The notes below the pieces were generated by a model. That model did not search any database. It was not told where the DNA came from and saw nothing but the letters and a program-made list of their open reading frames with translations. Below are positions 8,920-17,872 of a stretch of 64,000 nt of DNA, piece after piece. The first letter of the stretch is position 1; the number at the start of each line of letters is the position of its first letter. The stretch covers positions 1-64,000 of the forward strand of contig NZ_BCNS01000109.1 in assembly GCF_001528745.1 (NCBI RefSeq), given 5' to 3'. The DNA comes from Marinobacterium profundum (GTDB taxonomy: Bacteria > Pseudomonadota > Gammaproteobacteria > Pseudomonadales > Balneatricaceae). The translations under genes were made by a program, and so were the position numbers.

Positions 8920-9906
8920 CTAGTGTGAATTGGCGGTGCCACGATCGGCGCACAGGCGTGGATCCAGCATGAAATACATCATGTCGACGATCATGTTAAT
9001 AACAACGAAGATCAGCGATACCAGCAACAAATAGGCCGACATCACCGGGATATCCACGAAGCTCACCGCCTGGATAAACAGGAAGCCCATGCCCGGCCAC
9101 TGGAATACGGTTTCGGTAATGATGGCGAAGGCGATCATGGCACCGAGCTGCAGACCAATAATTGTGATCACCGGCATCAGAGTGTTTTTCAGCGCATGAC
9201 CAAAGTTGACGGCGCGGTTGCTCAGGCCCCGAGCCCGTGCAAAACGGATGTAATCGGTGCGTAGCACCTCCATCATTTCAGCCCGCACCAGCCGCATGAT
9301 CAGCGTTACCTGGAACAGCCCCAGCATGATTCCCGGCAGGATCAGCGATTTCAGGCCACTGGCGGTGAACAGGCCCGTACTCCACCAGCCAATATTCACC
9401 ACCTCGCCACGACCAAAAGATGGCAGCCAGTTAAGCGTGACGGAAAAGGTCAGGATCAGCAGGATGCCGGTCACGAAGGTGGGCAGCGATATGCCAATCA
9501 GTGACAGTGTCTGGAACACATGACTGAGCCAGCTATGGGGTTTTAGCGCCGAGTAGACGCCCATAGGCACACCCACCAGCAAGGATATGACAAAGGCCAC
9601 CGCCACCAGCTCCAGCGTGGCCGGCATGCGCTCGGCGATAAGCTCAGACACCGGGCGCTGGTTACGATAGGAGATGCCGAAATCGCCCTGGGCGGCCTGC
9701 ACCACAAAGGTCGAGAACTGCACATAGAGCGGCTCGCTCAGCCCGAGGCTGTCGCGCAACTGCTCGCGCTCTTCCACTGAGGCGTTCTGGGACAGCATGC
9801 TGGTGACCGGGTCACCGACGTAGCGGAACATGCTGAAAGCCAGCAAGGCGACGGCCAGCATCACCAGCAACGACTGCCCCAGCCGACGGATTAAAAAACT
9901 AAGCAT
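8920..9906 (-). CDS. Peptide-type ABC transporter permease (DppB/OppB-like)
   Basis: Inner-membrane permease, 328 residues, of the OppB/DppB class. The N-terminus MLSFLIRRLGQSLLVMLAVALLAF is the typical first helix. The EAA loop YIRFARARGLSNRAVNFGHALKNTLMPVI and the C-terminal VFQWPGMGFLFIQAV block are family hallmarks. It forms the channel with the DppC-like permease. Gene order in the operon (binding protein, B, C, D, F) is canonical. It is 67 bp from the end of the binding-protein gene. Confidence 0.93.
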   Translation of the reverse strand: MLSFLIRRLGQSLLVMLAVALLAFSMFRYVGDPVTSMLSQNASVEEREQLRDSLGLSEPLYVQFSTFVVQAAQGDFGISYRNQRPVSELIAERMPATLELVAVAFVISLLVGVPMGVYSALKPHSWLSHVFQTLSLIGISLPTFVTGILLILTFSVTLNWLPSFGRGEVVNIGWWSTGLFTASGLKSLILPGIMLGLFQVTLIMRLVRAEMMEVLRTDYIRFARARGLSNRAVNFGHALKNTLMPVITIIGLQLGAMIAFAIITETVFQWPGMGFLFIQAVSFVDIPVMSAYLLLVSLIFVVINMIVDMMYFMLDPRLCADRGTANSH

Positions 9907-9973
9907 GGGAATGACTCCTGCGGAAAACGTATAGGGTTACCAGAGGGCCGGCCCCAAAGACCGGCCACTGTGA

Positions 9974-11551
9974 TCAGTTAACCTTGGCGTACCACAGGCG
10001 AGGCTTGTCATCCGGCGTCTGCGGCAGCGTGATGCCTTCACGGATACCCCAGGACAGCGGCTGCTGATGCAACGGGATCACCGCCACTTCGTCCCGCGCG
10101 ATTTCCAGCGTTTCCGCCAGCATGATGAGGCGCTTGGGCTCATCCAGTTCGCCGGAAATCTGACCGATCAGACTGTCGATACGAGCATTGGAATAGCCAC
10201 CCGGGTTCCAGGTGCCCAGCTTGTCGGCCGGTGTCGCCAGAAAACCTGTCAGGGCGCTGAACGTATCCAGCATCGGCAGAGTCGCCCAGCCAAACATATA
10301 GATGTCCGAGCCGCCGCCGAGCATTTTCTGGAAGTGATTGCCCTTGCTCTGGGCCGTCAGGTTGGCCTTGATGCCCACCCGTGCCCACATGGACACCACC
10401 GCCTGGCAGATTTCCTCGTCATTGACATAACGATCATTGGTGCAGTCGAGCCCTACCCTGAAACCATTGGGGTAACCGGCATCTGCCAGCAACGCCTTGG
10501 CCGCTTCTGGGTCGAACGCAAAACGCTGATTAAGCGCGGCGTCATAGCCTGGCACTTCCGGTGCTACCACCAGCGCTGAATTGCGGGAATTGCCGCGCAT
10601 TACCTTTTTCTGAATCAGCTCCATATTAATGGCCTGATAGAGCGCCTTGCGCACCCGCGCATCCTTGAGCGGATTCTTGCCCTTGATATCGGAATCGTGC
10701 AACTGATCGTCGCGCTGGTTCAAACCAAACATGATGGTGCGCAGAGACGGCGCCTGCAGCACCTTAACGCCGGCGGTGGAGTCGATGCGCTTCACGTCCT
10801 GCAGCGGTGCCGGGTACATCAGATCAATTTCGCCGGACAACAGGGCGGCCACACGGGTGGCATCGGAGGAGATGGGGGTGAACTCGATGCGGGTCAGATT
10901 GTGCTCTGGTGTATCCCACCATGCTGGATTGACCACCAGCACCGTCTTGGCATCGGGCTGCCGACTCTCAAGTGTGAAGGGACCGGTGCCGTTGGCGTGA
11001 GTAGTGGCGTAGTTTTCCTCACCCTTGCGCAGATCAATGGCATTCAGCGCATTGTTCTCGGTCATCCATTCCTTGTCGAAAATATAAACGTTGGTGAGGT
11101 AGTTCAGCAGCAACGGATCGGCCGTGCTCAGCACGATCTCGACGCTCATGTCTCCCACCTTGCGGGCATCCAGCACAGTCGGTACGTTGACCCTGATAGG
11201 CGCATTGGGGTCGATGGCACGGTGAATCGAGGCCACTACATCATCGGCGCTCAGGCTATTGCCATTGTGAAAGGTTACGCCTTCGCGCAGCTCAAAGCGC
11301 CAGACGTTGGGTTCAACCACTTCCCAGCTCGTGGCCAAAGCCGGTTCCAGCTGCAGATCGGCGTTATAGCGCACCAGCGGCTCGTAAATATGGTGCAGAA
11401 AACCCAAGGTATTGCTCTCAGTCACCGAATAGGGATCCAGTGAGGCGATATCCGAGGCTTCGGCCATGCGCAGGGTATTCGCCTGGGACACCATTGCCGC
11501 GCCCAGACCCAGGGTTACGGTCATTGCTACACAAAGCAGTTTCATTCGCAT
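9974..11551 (-). CDS. Periplasmic solute-binding protein, family 5 (peptide/opine/nickel class)
   Basis: Secreted substrate receptor of the importer, 525 residues. A signal peptide (MRMKLLCVAMTVTLGLGAAMVSQA) precedes NTLRMAEASDIASLDPYS, the usual mature start of SBP_bac_5 proteins. The typical EPALATSWEVVEPNVWRFEL and LREGVTFHNGNSLSADDVVASI blocks follow. The start at 11551 is preferred to 11593 because GAGAG lies just upstream and the signal peptide then begins at residue 1. Family members bind peptides, opines, heme, glutathione or N-containing small molecules; the substrate here is not readable. The adjacent deaminase-type amidohydrolases hint at an N-heterocycle or amide. Confidence 0.93.
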   Translation of the reverse strand: MRMKLLCVAMTVTLGLGAAMVSQANTLRMAEASDIASLDPYSVTESNTLGFLHHIYEPLVRYNADLQLEPALATSWEVVEPNVWRFELREGVTFHNGNSLSADDVVASIHRAIDPNAPIRVNVPTVLDARKVGDMSVEIVLSTADPLLLNYLTNVYIFDKEWMTENNALNAIDLRKGEENYATTHANGTGPFTLESRQPDAKTVLVVNPAWWDTPEHNLTRIEFTPISSDATRVAALLSGEIDLMYPAPLQDVKRIDSTAGVKVLQAPSLRTIMFGLNQRDDQLHDSDIKGKNPLKDARVRKALYQAINMELIQKKVMRGNSRNSALVVAPEVPGYDAALNQRFAFDPEAAKALLADAGYPNGFRVGLDCTNDRYVNDEEICQAVVSMWARVGIKANLTAQSKGNHFQKMLGGGSDIYMFGWATLPMLDTFSALTGFLATPADKLGTWNPGGYSNARIDSLIGQISGELDEPKRLIMLAETLEIARDEVAVIPLHQQPLSWGIREGITLPQTPDDKPRLWYAKVN

Positions 11552-11637
11552 TATTATTCTCTCGTGGCTGCTGCTCTTACCGTCAAGGTTCAACCGAAAC
11601 TGCCACCTTTAGCTCCGTGACAACTTCGACACCAGAG

Positions 11638-11901
11638 GTTAACGATCAATTATTTTTTCGTTAACGATCTTGCGTTCAATACATACCACCCCGCGGTGAC
11701 TGTCAAGTAAAAACATTCAGCCTTGTTTGACCTCCACGTCAGCTTATAAGCTCATGTCTACGTAATTCAGTCACTTGGAAGTGCCGCAGATACTCTGGCT
11801 GCGCTTGATTTTATTTCACTCAGACAGAATTAGGCCTCCCTGCGGCGCTGCCAGCTCATTAGGCGTATTTTTCGTTAACGATTATTTATTGCATCGTTAG
11901 C
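11638..11901. promoter_or_regulatory. Repeated TCGTTAACGA palindromes in a divergent control region
   Basis: The 476-bp gap between the binding-protein gene (leftward) and the GntR-type gene (rightward) holds a recurring palindrome. TCGTTAACGA occurs exactly at 11658-11667 and 11872-11881. A one-sided copy, GTTAACGATC, is at 11638-11647 and a degenerate ATCGTTAGC at 11893-11901. The first pair lies close to the transporter start and the second pair nearer the regulator. This is the layout expected for operators of the adjacent FCD regulator controlling both arms. Binding is inferred; only the repeats are seen. Confidence 0.6.
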
Positions 11902-12027
11902 ACAAGCGCGCTAGCCTAGTTTTCTAGCGTCCCGGCTCAGGCTTGAAGTTGTACGCCTGAGGGGACCGCACAGAAAACATCCTCTGTGCTGTACTCATGA
12001 TCATTTTTACAGAATGAGAAAACTGCC

Positions 12028-12732
12028 ATGGGCACCGACAAGACGTCCGTAAACAATCAGCTTGATGCGGCCTACCAGCGCGTCTGGGGAGCCATTGTCT
12101 CCCACAAGCTGCTACCCGGCACCAGGCTCAAGGAAGACGATCTCTGCGACACCTTCGATATCAGCCGGGGTAATGTCCGCAAGCTGCTGCAGCAACTGGC
12201 CCACCATCACCTGGTCACCTTAATACCCAACAGCGGTGCCTTCGTGGCGAGGCCCAGCCGCGAAGAGGCACTGGAAGTGTTCAAGACCCGCCGCCTGGTG
12301 GAGCTTGAAATGGTGCGCGAACTGGCACGCAAGTGCACCCCCATGGACCGACAGATGCTGGAGAAGCACGTACATCGCGAACATGAAGCCCACAGCAGTG
12401 GCGACAAGAGCCTGCGTATCCGACTATCGGGAGAATTCCACCTGTTAATTGGCGCCCTCGCCGACCGCCCTGTGCTGTATCAGTTTTTGCACGAAATCAT
12501 TTCCCGTGCCTCGCTGATTGTGGCGCTGTACCAGCGCTCCCACTCGGCCAATGGCCGCAGCGCCGGTGACCGTGCCTGCTCTGAGCACCATGATTTGATC
12601 GATGCCATCGCCGAACACCGCATCGAACAGGCGGTTGCGGTCATGGATGATCACCTGCAGGAACTGGAAAATCAGCTCGATCTGGATCCGCCCCTGGAAC
12701 AGCACGTCGACCTGAGAAAAGTATTCGCCTGA
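12028..12732 (+). CDS. GntR-family transcriptional regulator, FCD subfamily
   Basis: A 234-residue DNA-binding regulator. The N-terminal winged helix spans about residues 10-75 (AYQRVWGAIVSHKLLPGTRLKEDDLCDTFDISRGNVRKLLQQLAHHHLVTLIPNSGAFVARPS) and is followed by an all-helical FCD ligand domain. Visible FCD landmarks are EALEVFKTRRLVELEMVRELA and the C-terminal EHHDLIDAIAEHRIEQAVAVMDDHL, which carry the Arg, Asp and His residues used for metal or ligand binding. It is divergent from the ABC operon and 120 bp upstream of the deaminase gene, so it most likely regulates both. The first candidate operators are in the upstream gap. Confidence 0.93.
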   Translation: MGTDKTSVNNQLDAAYQRVWGAIVSHKLLPGTRLKEDDLCDTFDISRGNVRKLLQQLAHHHLVTLIPNSGAFVARPSREEALEVFKTRRLVELEMVRELARKCTPMDRQMLEKHVHREHEAHSSGDKSLRIRLSGEFHLLIGALADRPVLYQFLHEIISRASLIVALYQRSHSANGRSAGDRACSEHHDLIDAIAEHRIEQAVAVMDDHLQELENQLDLDPPLEQHVDLRKVFA

Positions 12733-12852
12733 CCCCGGCAGCCGCGGCAATACCCGCCGCCGCCATCTGACCGATTTAATCCCCGCCAGGCTGTGCCTTG
12801 CACAGCCCCGGGCCGCCTTTGCCTTTTTTTCGTGATGGGAGCGACTACAAGA

Positions 12853-14043
12853 ATGCATAACAACAGCCTGCTGATCCGAAACGTACGCCCGCTGGGCACA
12901 AACGCCACCGACCTGCTGATACGCAACGGCAAGATAGCCGCCCAGGGCACAGACCTCGATGCTGCCGACGCCGAGGTTATTGATGGCGCCGGCCAACTGC
13001 TGCTGCCGGGACTGGTCGATGCCCACACCCATATCGACAAGACCTTCTGGGGCCAGCCCTGGCAGCGCCACCAGGCGGGCCCGCGCATCATCGACAAGAT
13101 CGAGAATGAGCGCCGGCTGCGCCGCGAGCTGAACCTCTGCGCCCAAACCCAGTCCGCCAATCAGATCCGCCAGGCCATCCGCATGGGTACCACCCATATC
13201 CGCACCCACGTGGATGTGGACACCGAAATAGGCCTGTCGAGCATTGAAGCGGTACTGGCCAGCAAGGAGACCTTTCGCGACAGCATGACACTGCAACTGG
13301 TGGCCTTCCCCCAGAGCGGCCTGATGATCAGACCCGGCACGCGGGAACTGCTGGAAGCCGCCATAGACGCCGGCGCAGATCTTGTCGGCGGCATCGACCC
13401 CGGCGCCATCGACCGTGACCCCGCCGGTCACCTGGACTGCATTTTTGACATCGCCGAGCGCAAACAGGTGGGTATCGATATTCACCTGCACGAAGCCGAC
13501 CAGCTGGGCGCAACCTCCATCGAGCTGATTCTGGAGCGTACCCGGGCACTGGGCATGCAGGGCAAGGTCACCATCAGCCACGCCTTCTGCCTGGGCATGC
13601 TGCCCGAAGCTCAGCTAAGCGAGCTGATCGCTCAGTTTCAGGCACTGGATATCACCATCATGACCCACGGCCCTGGCCATATCGCCTTCCCGCCTATCAA
13701 GCGGCTGTATGAAGCCGGCGTAAAGGTCTGCGCGGGCTCGGATGGCATCCGCGATGCCTGGGGGCCCTACGGCAACGCCGACATGCTGGAACGTGCCATG
13801 CTGATGGGCTTTCGCAGTAACTACCGCCACGATGACGAGCTGGAAATGATTCTGGATATCTGCAGTTTTGGCGGCGCCCGGGTGATGGGTGAGAAACACT
13901 ACGGCCTGAACGCCGGCTGCAGTGCGGACTTTGTACTGGTGGATGCAGAAACCCCCACCCACGCCATTGTCAGCCGCCCGCCACGCAGTCTGGTCTGCAA
14001 GGCCGGCCGCATTGTCGCCCGCAACGGCGAATGCCTGGTCTGA
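12853..14043 (+). CDS. Cytosine deaminase-like amidohydrolase
   Basis: Metal-dependent deaminase of the CodA-type amidohydrolases, 396 residues, cytoplasmic. Metal and catalytic motifs are in place: LPGLVDAHTHID with His58 and His60, IRTHVDVD, IHLHEAD with the catalytic Glu, VTISHAF and CAGSDGIRDAWGPYG with the metal Asp. The order and the LQLVAFPQSG block match E. coli CodA. The start at 12853 (MHNNSLLIRNVRPL) has GGGAG 11 bases upstream; an in-frame ATG lies at 12835. The substrate could be cytosine, isocytosine, isoguanine, creatinine-like or another cyclic amidine. A 15-bp gap separates it from the next amidohydrolase, so they form an operon. Confidence 0.88.
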   Translation: MHNNSLLIRNVRPLGTNATDLLIRNGKIAAQGTDLDAADAEVIDGAGQLLLPGLVDAHTHIDKTFWGQPWQRHQAGPRIIDKIENERRLRRELNLCAQTQSANQIRQAIRMGTTHIRTHVDVDTEIGLSSIEAVLASKETFRDSMTLQLVAFPQSGLMIRPGTRELLEAAIDAGADLVGGIDPGAIDRDPAGHLDCIFDIAERKQVGIDIHLHEADQLGATSIELILERTRALGMQGKVTISHAFCLGMLPEAQLSELIAQFQALDITIMTHGPGHIAFPPIKRLYEAGVKVCAGSDGIRDAWGPYGNADMLERAMLMGFRSNYRHDDELEMILDICSFGGARVMGEKHYGLNAGCSADFVLVDAETPTHAIVSRPPRSLVCKAGRIVARNGECLV

Positions 14044-14058
14044 AGGAGGAGCTCCGCC

Positions 14059-15540
14059 ATGGGTACCACCCGCATTACCGGCCGCTATGTCATCGGCTTC
14101 GATGGCACAGGCCACCGCCTGCTGGAAAACGGCGAAGTGGTCTATCAGGATGACCGCATTATCTTCTGCGGTTTTGGCTATAGCGGCCAGGTCGACCGCG
14201 AAATCGACGCCGGCAACGCCGTGGTGGGGCCGGGCTTTATTGATCTCGATGCGCTGGCGGATCTGGATTCCACCGTACTAGCGTTTGACAACGGCCCGGC
14301 CTGGCGCTGCGGCCGCGTCTGGGCCAGCAGCTATGTCGAGCGCGGACCCCGGGAGGTCTACGACCGCAGCGACGAAGACTTCATGAAGCGCTATGCCTAT
14401 GCCCAGCTGCTGCACAATGGCATCACCACAGCGCTGCCCATCACCTCCCTGCTGTATCGTGAATGGGCCGAAACCTACGACGAGTTTGCCCGTGCCGCCG
14501 ACATCGCCGCCGAGATGGGGCTGCGCGTCTATCTTGGGCCTGCCTATCGCACCGGTCTCTCGACGGTTCAACCCGATGGCCGTTTCGACATGTACTGGGA
14601 TGAAGCCCGTGGCCTGCAGGGGCTCGACGATGCCATGCGCTTTGCGCAGGACTACGACAACAGCCACAAGGGCCTGGTACGCGCCATGCTAGCCCCCGAT
14701 CGTATCGAGGGCTGCACCCGGGAATTGCTTGAGCGCACCCGCGACGCGAGCAACGCACTGCAATGCCCGGTGCGGCTGCACTGCTGCCAGTCACAGCTGG
14801 AGGTGGATACCATGGAGCGGCGTTTTGGCACCTCGTCGCTGGCGCTGCTGCAGGAGATTGGCTTTCTGGGTCCGCGCACCCTGTTGCCACACGGGCTCTT
14901 TCTGGGGGGCGCCGCAGCGCGGCGCCAGGATATAGAGCAGGAACTGGACAGCCTGCGGGACTCAGGCAGCACCCTGGTGCACTGCCCCATCGTCTTTGGG
15001 CGCAGCGGCAAGGCACTGAACAGCTTTAGCCGCCTGCGGGCACGGGGCATCAATATTGGCCTGGGCACCGATACCTTCCCGGCGGACCTGATCCGCAACA
15101 TGCACACAGGCATCATGCTGAACCGGGTGCAGGAGGATGACGCCCAGGCCGTGAGCGCCGCCGACTTCTATAACGCCGCCACCCTGGATGGCGCCCGCGC
15201 CCTGGGACGTGACGACCTTGGCCGTCTGGCGCCCGGCGCCAAGGCCGATATCACCGTTTTCGACCTGTCGGGCTTTCACCTTGGCCAGCGCGTCGACCCC
15301 ATCCAGACCATGATCATGAACGGCAGCGGCAGCGACTTTAAAACCGTGATTGTCGATGGCCGCATCCGGGTAGAGGATTACCGCATTGAGGGGGTGCCCT
15401 ACGCCGACTGGCACCAGCGCGCCCAGGATCAGTATGACCGCCTGCGCGCCAGCTACCCGGAGCGCACGCACCTGCATCCTCCGGTTGACGAAATTTTTGC
15501 CCCCAGCTTTGCACCGCTGCGTGCAGGTGAAGCCCAGTAA
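14059..15540 (+). CDS. Amidohydrolase-superfamily protein with altered metal motif
   Basis: A 493-residue protein resembling chlorohydrolase/guanine-deaminase-type amidohydrolases (AtzB/SsnA-like). The N-terminal beta-sandwich, a TIM-barrel and a C-terminal KADITVFDLSGFHLGQR segment are all present. In the usual place of the PGxxDxHxH metal motif it reads GPGFIDLDALADLDS, so both strand-1 histidines are gone. Later ligand-like residues remain: RLHCCQSQLEVD, LLPHGLFLGG, LVHCPIVFGR and GLGTDTFPADLI. It could be a divergent enzyme with one metal or a non-catalytic partner of the deaminase. GGAGGAG upstream supports the ATG at 14059. The stop is followed 14 bp later by the convergent gene end at 15554. 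Confidence 0.85.
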   Translation: MGTTRITGRYVIGFDGTGHRLLENGEVVYQDDRIIFCGFGYSGQVDREIDAGNAVVGPGFIDLDALADLDSTVLAFDNGPAWRCGRVWASSYVERGPREVYDRSDEDFMKRYAYAQLLHNGITTALPITSLLYREWAETYDEFARAADIAAEMGLRVYLGPAYRTGLSTVQPDGRFDMYWDEARGLQGLDDAMRFAQDYDNSHKGLVRAMLAPDRIEGCTRELLERTRDASNALQCPVRLHCCQSQLEVDTMERRFGTSSLALLQEIGFLGPRTLLPHGLFLGGAAARRQDIEQELDSLRDSGSTLVHCPIVFGRSGKALNSFSRLRARGINIGLGTDTFPADLIRNMHTGIMLNRVQEDDAQAVSAADFYNAATLDGARALGRDDLGRLAPGAKADITVFDLSGFHLGQRVDPIQTMIMNGSGSDFKTVIVDGRIRVEDYRIEGVPYADWHQRAQDQYDRLRASYPERTHLHPPVDEIFAPSFAPLRAGEAQ

Positions 15541-15553
15541 GACCTGAGAGGAA

Positions 15554-17311
15554 TCAAACCCCGCCCTGTGCCCGGACGCCCCCTGCGTTCGGGTCTTCAG
15601 CCCCCAAAGACGCCATCATCCCTGGCGCCAGCGCTTGAAAAATCTCGCGCATCCTCGAGTCGGACAGCTGTGCGCTCAGCAGCGCGGGGGCGAGAACATC
15701 AAAGCCTCCTGCGCCTGCCTGCAGGTAAATCACCCGGGTGGCCTCGTCCATAAAATGAACCAGGGGGATTTCAGCGAGGCATTTCGTTAAAAATCCGAGG
15801 TTATCCTTAACCGAAAATGTCCCCTTGTCCGGATACACTTGCGCGGGTGTTTTCGCCTTGGTATTGATTTTCTGATAACGCTCGATATCGATAAATGCCA
15901 GGGGGTTGAGAATGGTAATCTCTTGCTGATTGCCGAAGGCGATGGTCTTGGGATAGGTTCCCTTGGGGACACTGTTGTCCAGGAACTCGTATTTGAAAAC
16001 CGGTTTGCTGCACGCCAGCCACTTGAAGAACAATTTCGGCATACCGGCATAGGCTTCAACACTGTGACCGAGAAAGTCTTCCACGGCCTTGTAGCGACCG
16101 ACCTTCAATCCCCTCTCCCAGCCCCTTGCGACAGTTTCTTCCGGCGGCGTTATCACGAAAAACATAAGCATCGTATCGACATAACTGGCATAAGTGTTGT
16201 GCAATATTCGCGATATGCTTTCGGTTGAAAAACTGTCAAACCGAAAGCGGTCGACCAGCAGGTGGGGGATGGAAGCATCCCGTTTCGCCTTGTCGCGGAT
16301 ATAGTAGTCGAGCTTGCGATCGATGATCGCCACCTCCTTGCTGGTCAGTCGTCCGGCATACTTGTACGCGTCCCCAAGAGAGTCGTAGTCCAGCAGGAAG
16401 CGCCGCCAGATATCGGGGCTGATGGTGGCATAGCCGCCCGATTGAATGCCATGTTCACCCATGATTTTCTGGAGCCTGGCACGCAGGGAGCTTTTGCCCG
16501 CTGCGGATGCCCCTTTCAGGCTGATCAGAACCGGTTTTTCTGCCGTGACGGTTGGCGTCAGCCCAAGCTGCTGAATCGCCCGCTCAATCATGGGCGCGAT
16601 CCGGTGGCCAAGAACCAGGCTGCCAAAGCGGTTGCAAACATGGTTTGTTACCAGCCGTGCCAGATACTCCATATCCGAGCCGACAAAGCCGCTGGTACCC
16701 GCAATAGAGCCGAGTACGCGATACAGGCTTCGGTAGACAGCCCTGGCAAGGGGATCCTGCTCAACAAGACCTTTCTCTTTGAACCCGGCGATGATGCGGT
16801 ACTGTTTTTCCTGGGTGGATTCCTGAATCAGGGCGCTGGGCCCAGGCTTGGGCTTTAAAAACAATTGAAGAACAGCAAAGCGTTTTTTGGCCTTTCTGGC
16901 CGGAGCCGGCGCAAAGAGTGAAGTTGTCAGTTCCTGACGTACCCGGGCTTCGACCTGCTGGCGCAACTCGCCATGGGCCTGCGTAATTGATGCCAGATTC
17001 GGATGGATATAATCGACAAGAATTTTCTGGGCAATCTCGCGAAAGTGTACGCCAAGGTCGACTTCGTCTTCCCCCTCCAGCGCCACTATGTCAGCGGTAA
17101 CTCGCACCAGCAATTCATGCAGCACCAGGCGCTCGGGCCTGAACGCGACTAATTCGTCCTGTGCAAGCCCAACCTGCTCTGCTATTTCTGCCACATCGGC
17201 AAGTCGGGTGAAGACATTCTCCGGCCGATGGACGCTTTCAAGGGATCTATATTCAACTGGAAGTTCTGCTTCAAGGCCGGGATTCCACGCTGAAAATTCG
17301 GAGTTTTTCAT
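15554..17311 (-). CDS. Large P-loop protein with zeta-toxin-like kinase region, function unknown
   Basis: About 585 residues. The N-terminal half has no recognisable domain and contains basic segments. In the middle a nucleotide-kinase-like region begins with VLISLKGASAAGKSSLRARL (P-loop GASAAGKSS), followed by ISPDIWRRFLLDYDSL, HLLVDRFRFDSF and MLMFFVITPPEETVARGWERG. The P-loop, the downstream Asp and the late Arg region resemble zeta-toxin/UNAG-kinase or polynucleotide-kinase folds; this is an analogy, not a family assignment. The start at 17311 (MKNSEFSAWNPGLEAEL) removes a Cys-rich 44-residue lead that looks non-coding; no strong ribosome binding site is visible. No antitoxin-like partner is adjacent. 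Confidence 0.75.
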   Translation of the reverse strand: MKNSEFSAWNPGLEAELPVEYRSLESVHRPENVFTRLADVAEIAEQVGLAQDELVAFRPERLVLHELLVRVTADIVALEGEDEVDLGVHFREIAQKILVDYIHPNLASITQAHGELRQQVEARVRQELTTSLFAPAPARKAKKRFAVLQLFLKPKPGPSALIQESTQEKQYRIIAGFKEKGLVEQDPLARAVYRSLYRVLGSIAGTSGFVGSDMEYLARLVTNHVCNRFGSLVLGHRIAPMIERAIQQLGLTPTVTAEKPVLISLKGASAAGKSSLRARLQKIMGEHGIQSGGYATISPDIWRRFLLDYDSLGDAYKYAGRLTSKEVAIIDRKLDYYIRDKAKRDASIPHLLVDRFRFDSFSTESISRILHNTYASYVDTMLMFFVITPPEETVARGWERGLKVGRYKAVEDFLGHSVEAYAGMPKLFFKWLACSKPVFKYEFLDNSVPKGTYPKTIAFGNQQEITILNPLAFIDIERYQKINTKAKTPAQVYPDKGTFSVKDNLGFLTKCLAEIPLVHFMDEATRVIYLQAGAGGFDVLAPALLSAQLSDSRMREIFQALAPGMMASLGAEDPNAGGVRAQGGV

Positions 17312-17520
17312 AGATAAAGCCTGGCTCAACAAGGTTCCATAAGGTTTACCACAGCACCCCATATTACAACAGGAGGCGTGCCAACCTACCTCCTGGGCAA
17401 CCTCATCAGAAACCTCTCGCCGACACACAGAAAACGCTGCCAATACCCGTTGAAGTCACACTGATCTAGCCCCGCGGCGGATAGAACCCCGCCACATCAG
17501 CTCGCAACACCTGCTGCTGT

Positions 17521-17772
17521 TCAAATCAGGGAATTGATCTGCTCACGGTCCCGCAGGTAATGCGGCGTTTCCTTATGCGCCTGCAGCGCCTGCGGGCTCT
17601 CGTACACCTCGTACAGATAGACTCGATCGTCGTGCTCGCGATCGAGCAGCACATCAAAGGTATGGCAGCCCGGCTCCTGCTCCACCGATGCCCGGGCATT
17701 GGCCTGAATCAGCGCCAGGTAGGATTGTTTTGCGCCGGGCTTGAGATCGACACTGATAAAAATGCAGTACAT
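17521..17772 (-). CDS. Antibiotic biosynthesis monooxygenase-fold protein (putative quinol monooxygenase)
   Basis: An 83-residue dimeric alpha/beta-barrel protein of the ABM family, the YgiN-type group. MYCIFISVDLKPGAKQSYLALIQANARASVEQEPGC and FDVLLDREHDDRVYLYEVYESPQALQAHKETPHY match the fold through the TFDVL, YEVYE and H-x4-H blocks. Members oxidise quinols or act as small heme-independent monooxygenases. It is divergent from the VOC gene at 17873 across 100 bp of AT-rich DNA, so the two probably share a control region. Confidence 0.85.
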   Translation of the reverse strand: MYCIFISVDLKPGAKQSYLALIQANARASVEQEPGCHTFDVLLDREHDDRVYLYEVYESPQALQAHKETPHYLRDREQINSLI

Positions 17773-17872
17773 GGGGATCTCCGATTGTAAGTGTTCGCAA
17801 TAATTATTATGTTATGTACACAATTTACAAATACTTTAATTACAAACCCTATTCAAAACAAGGAGAGCCTCA

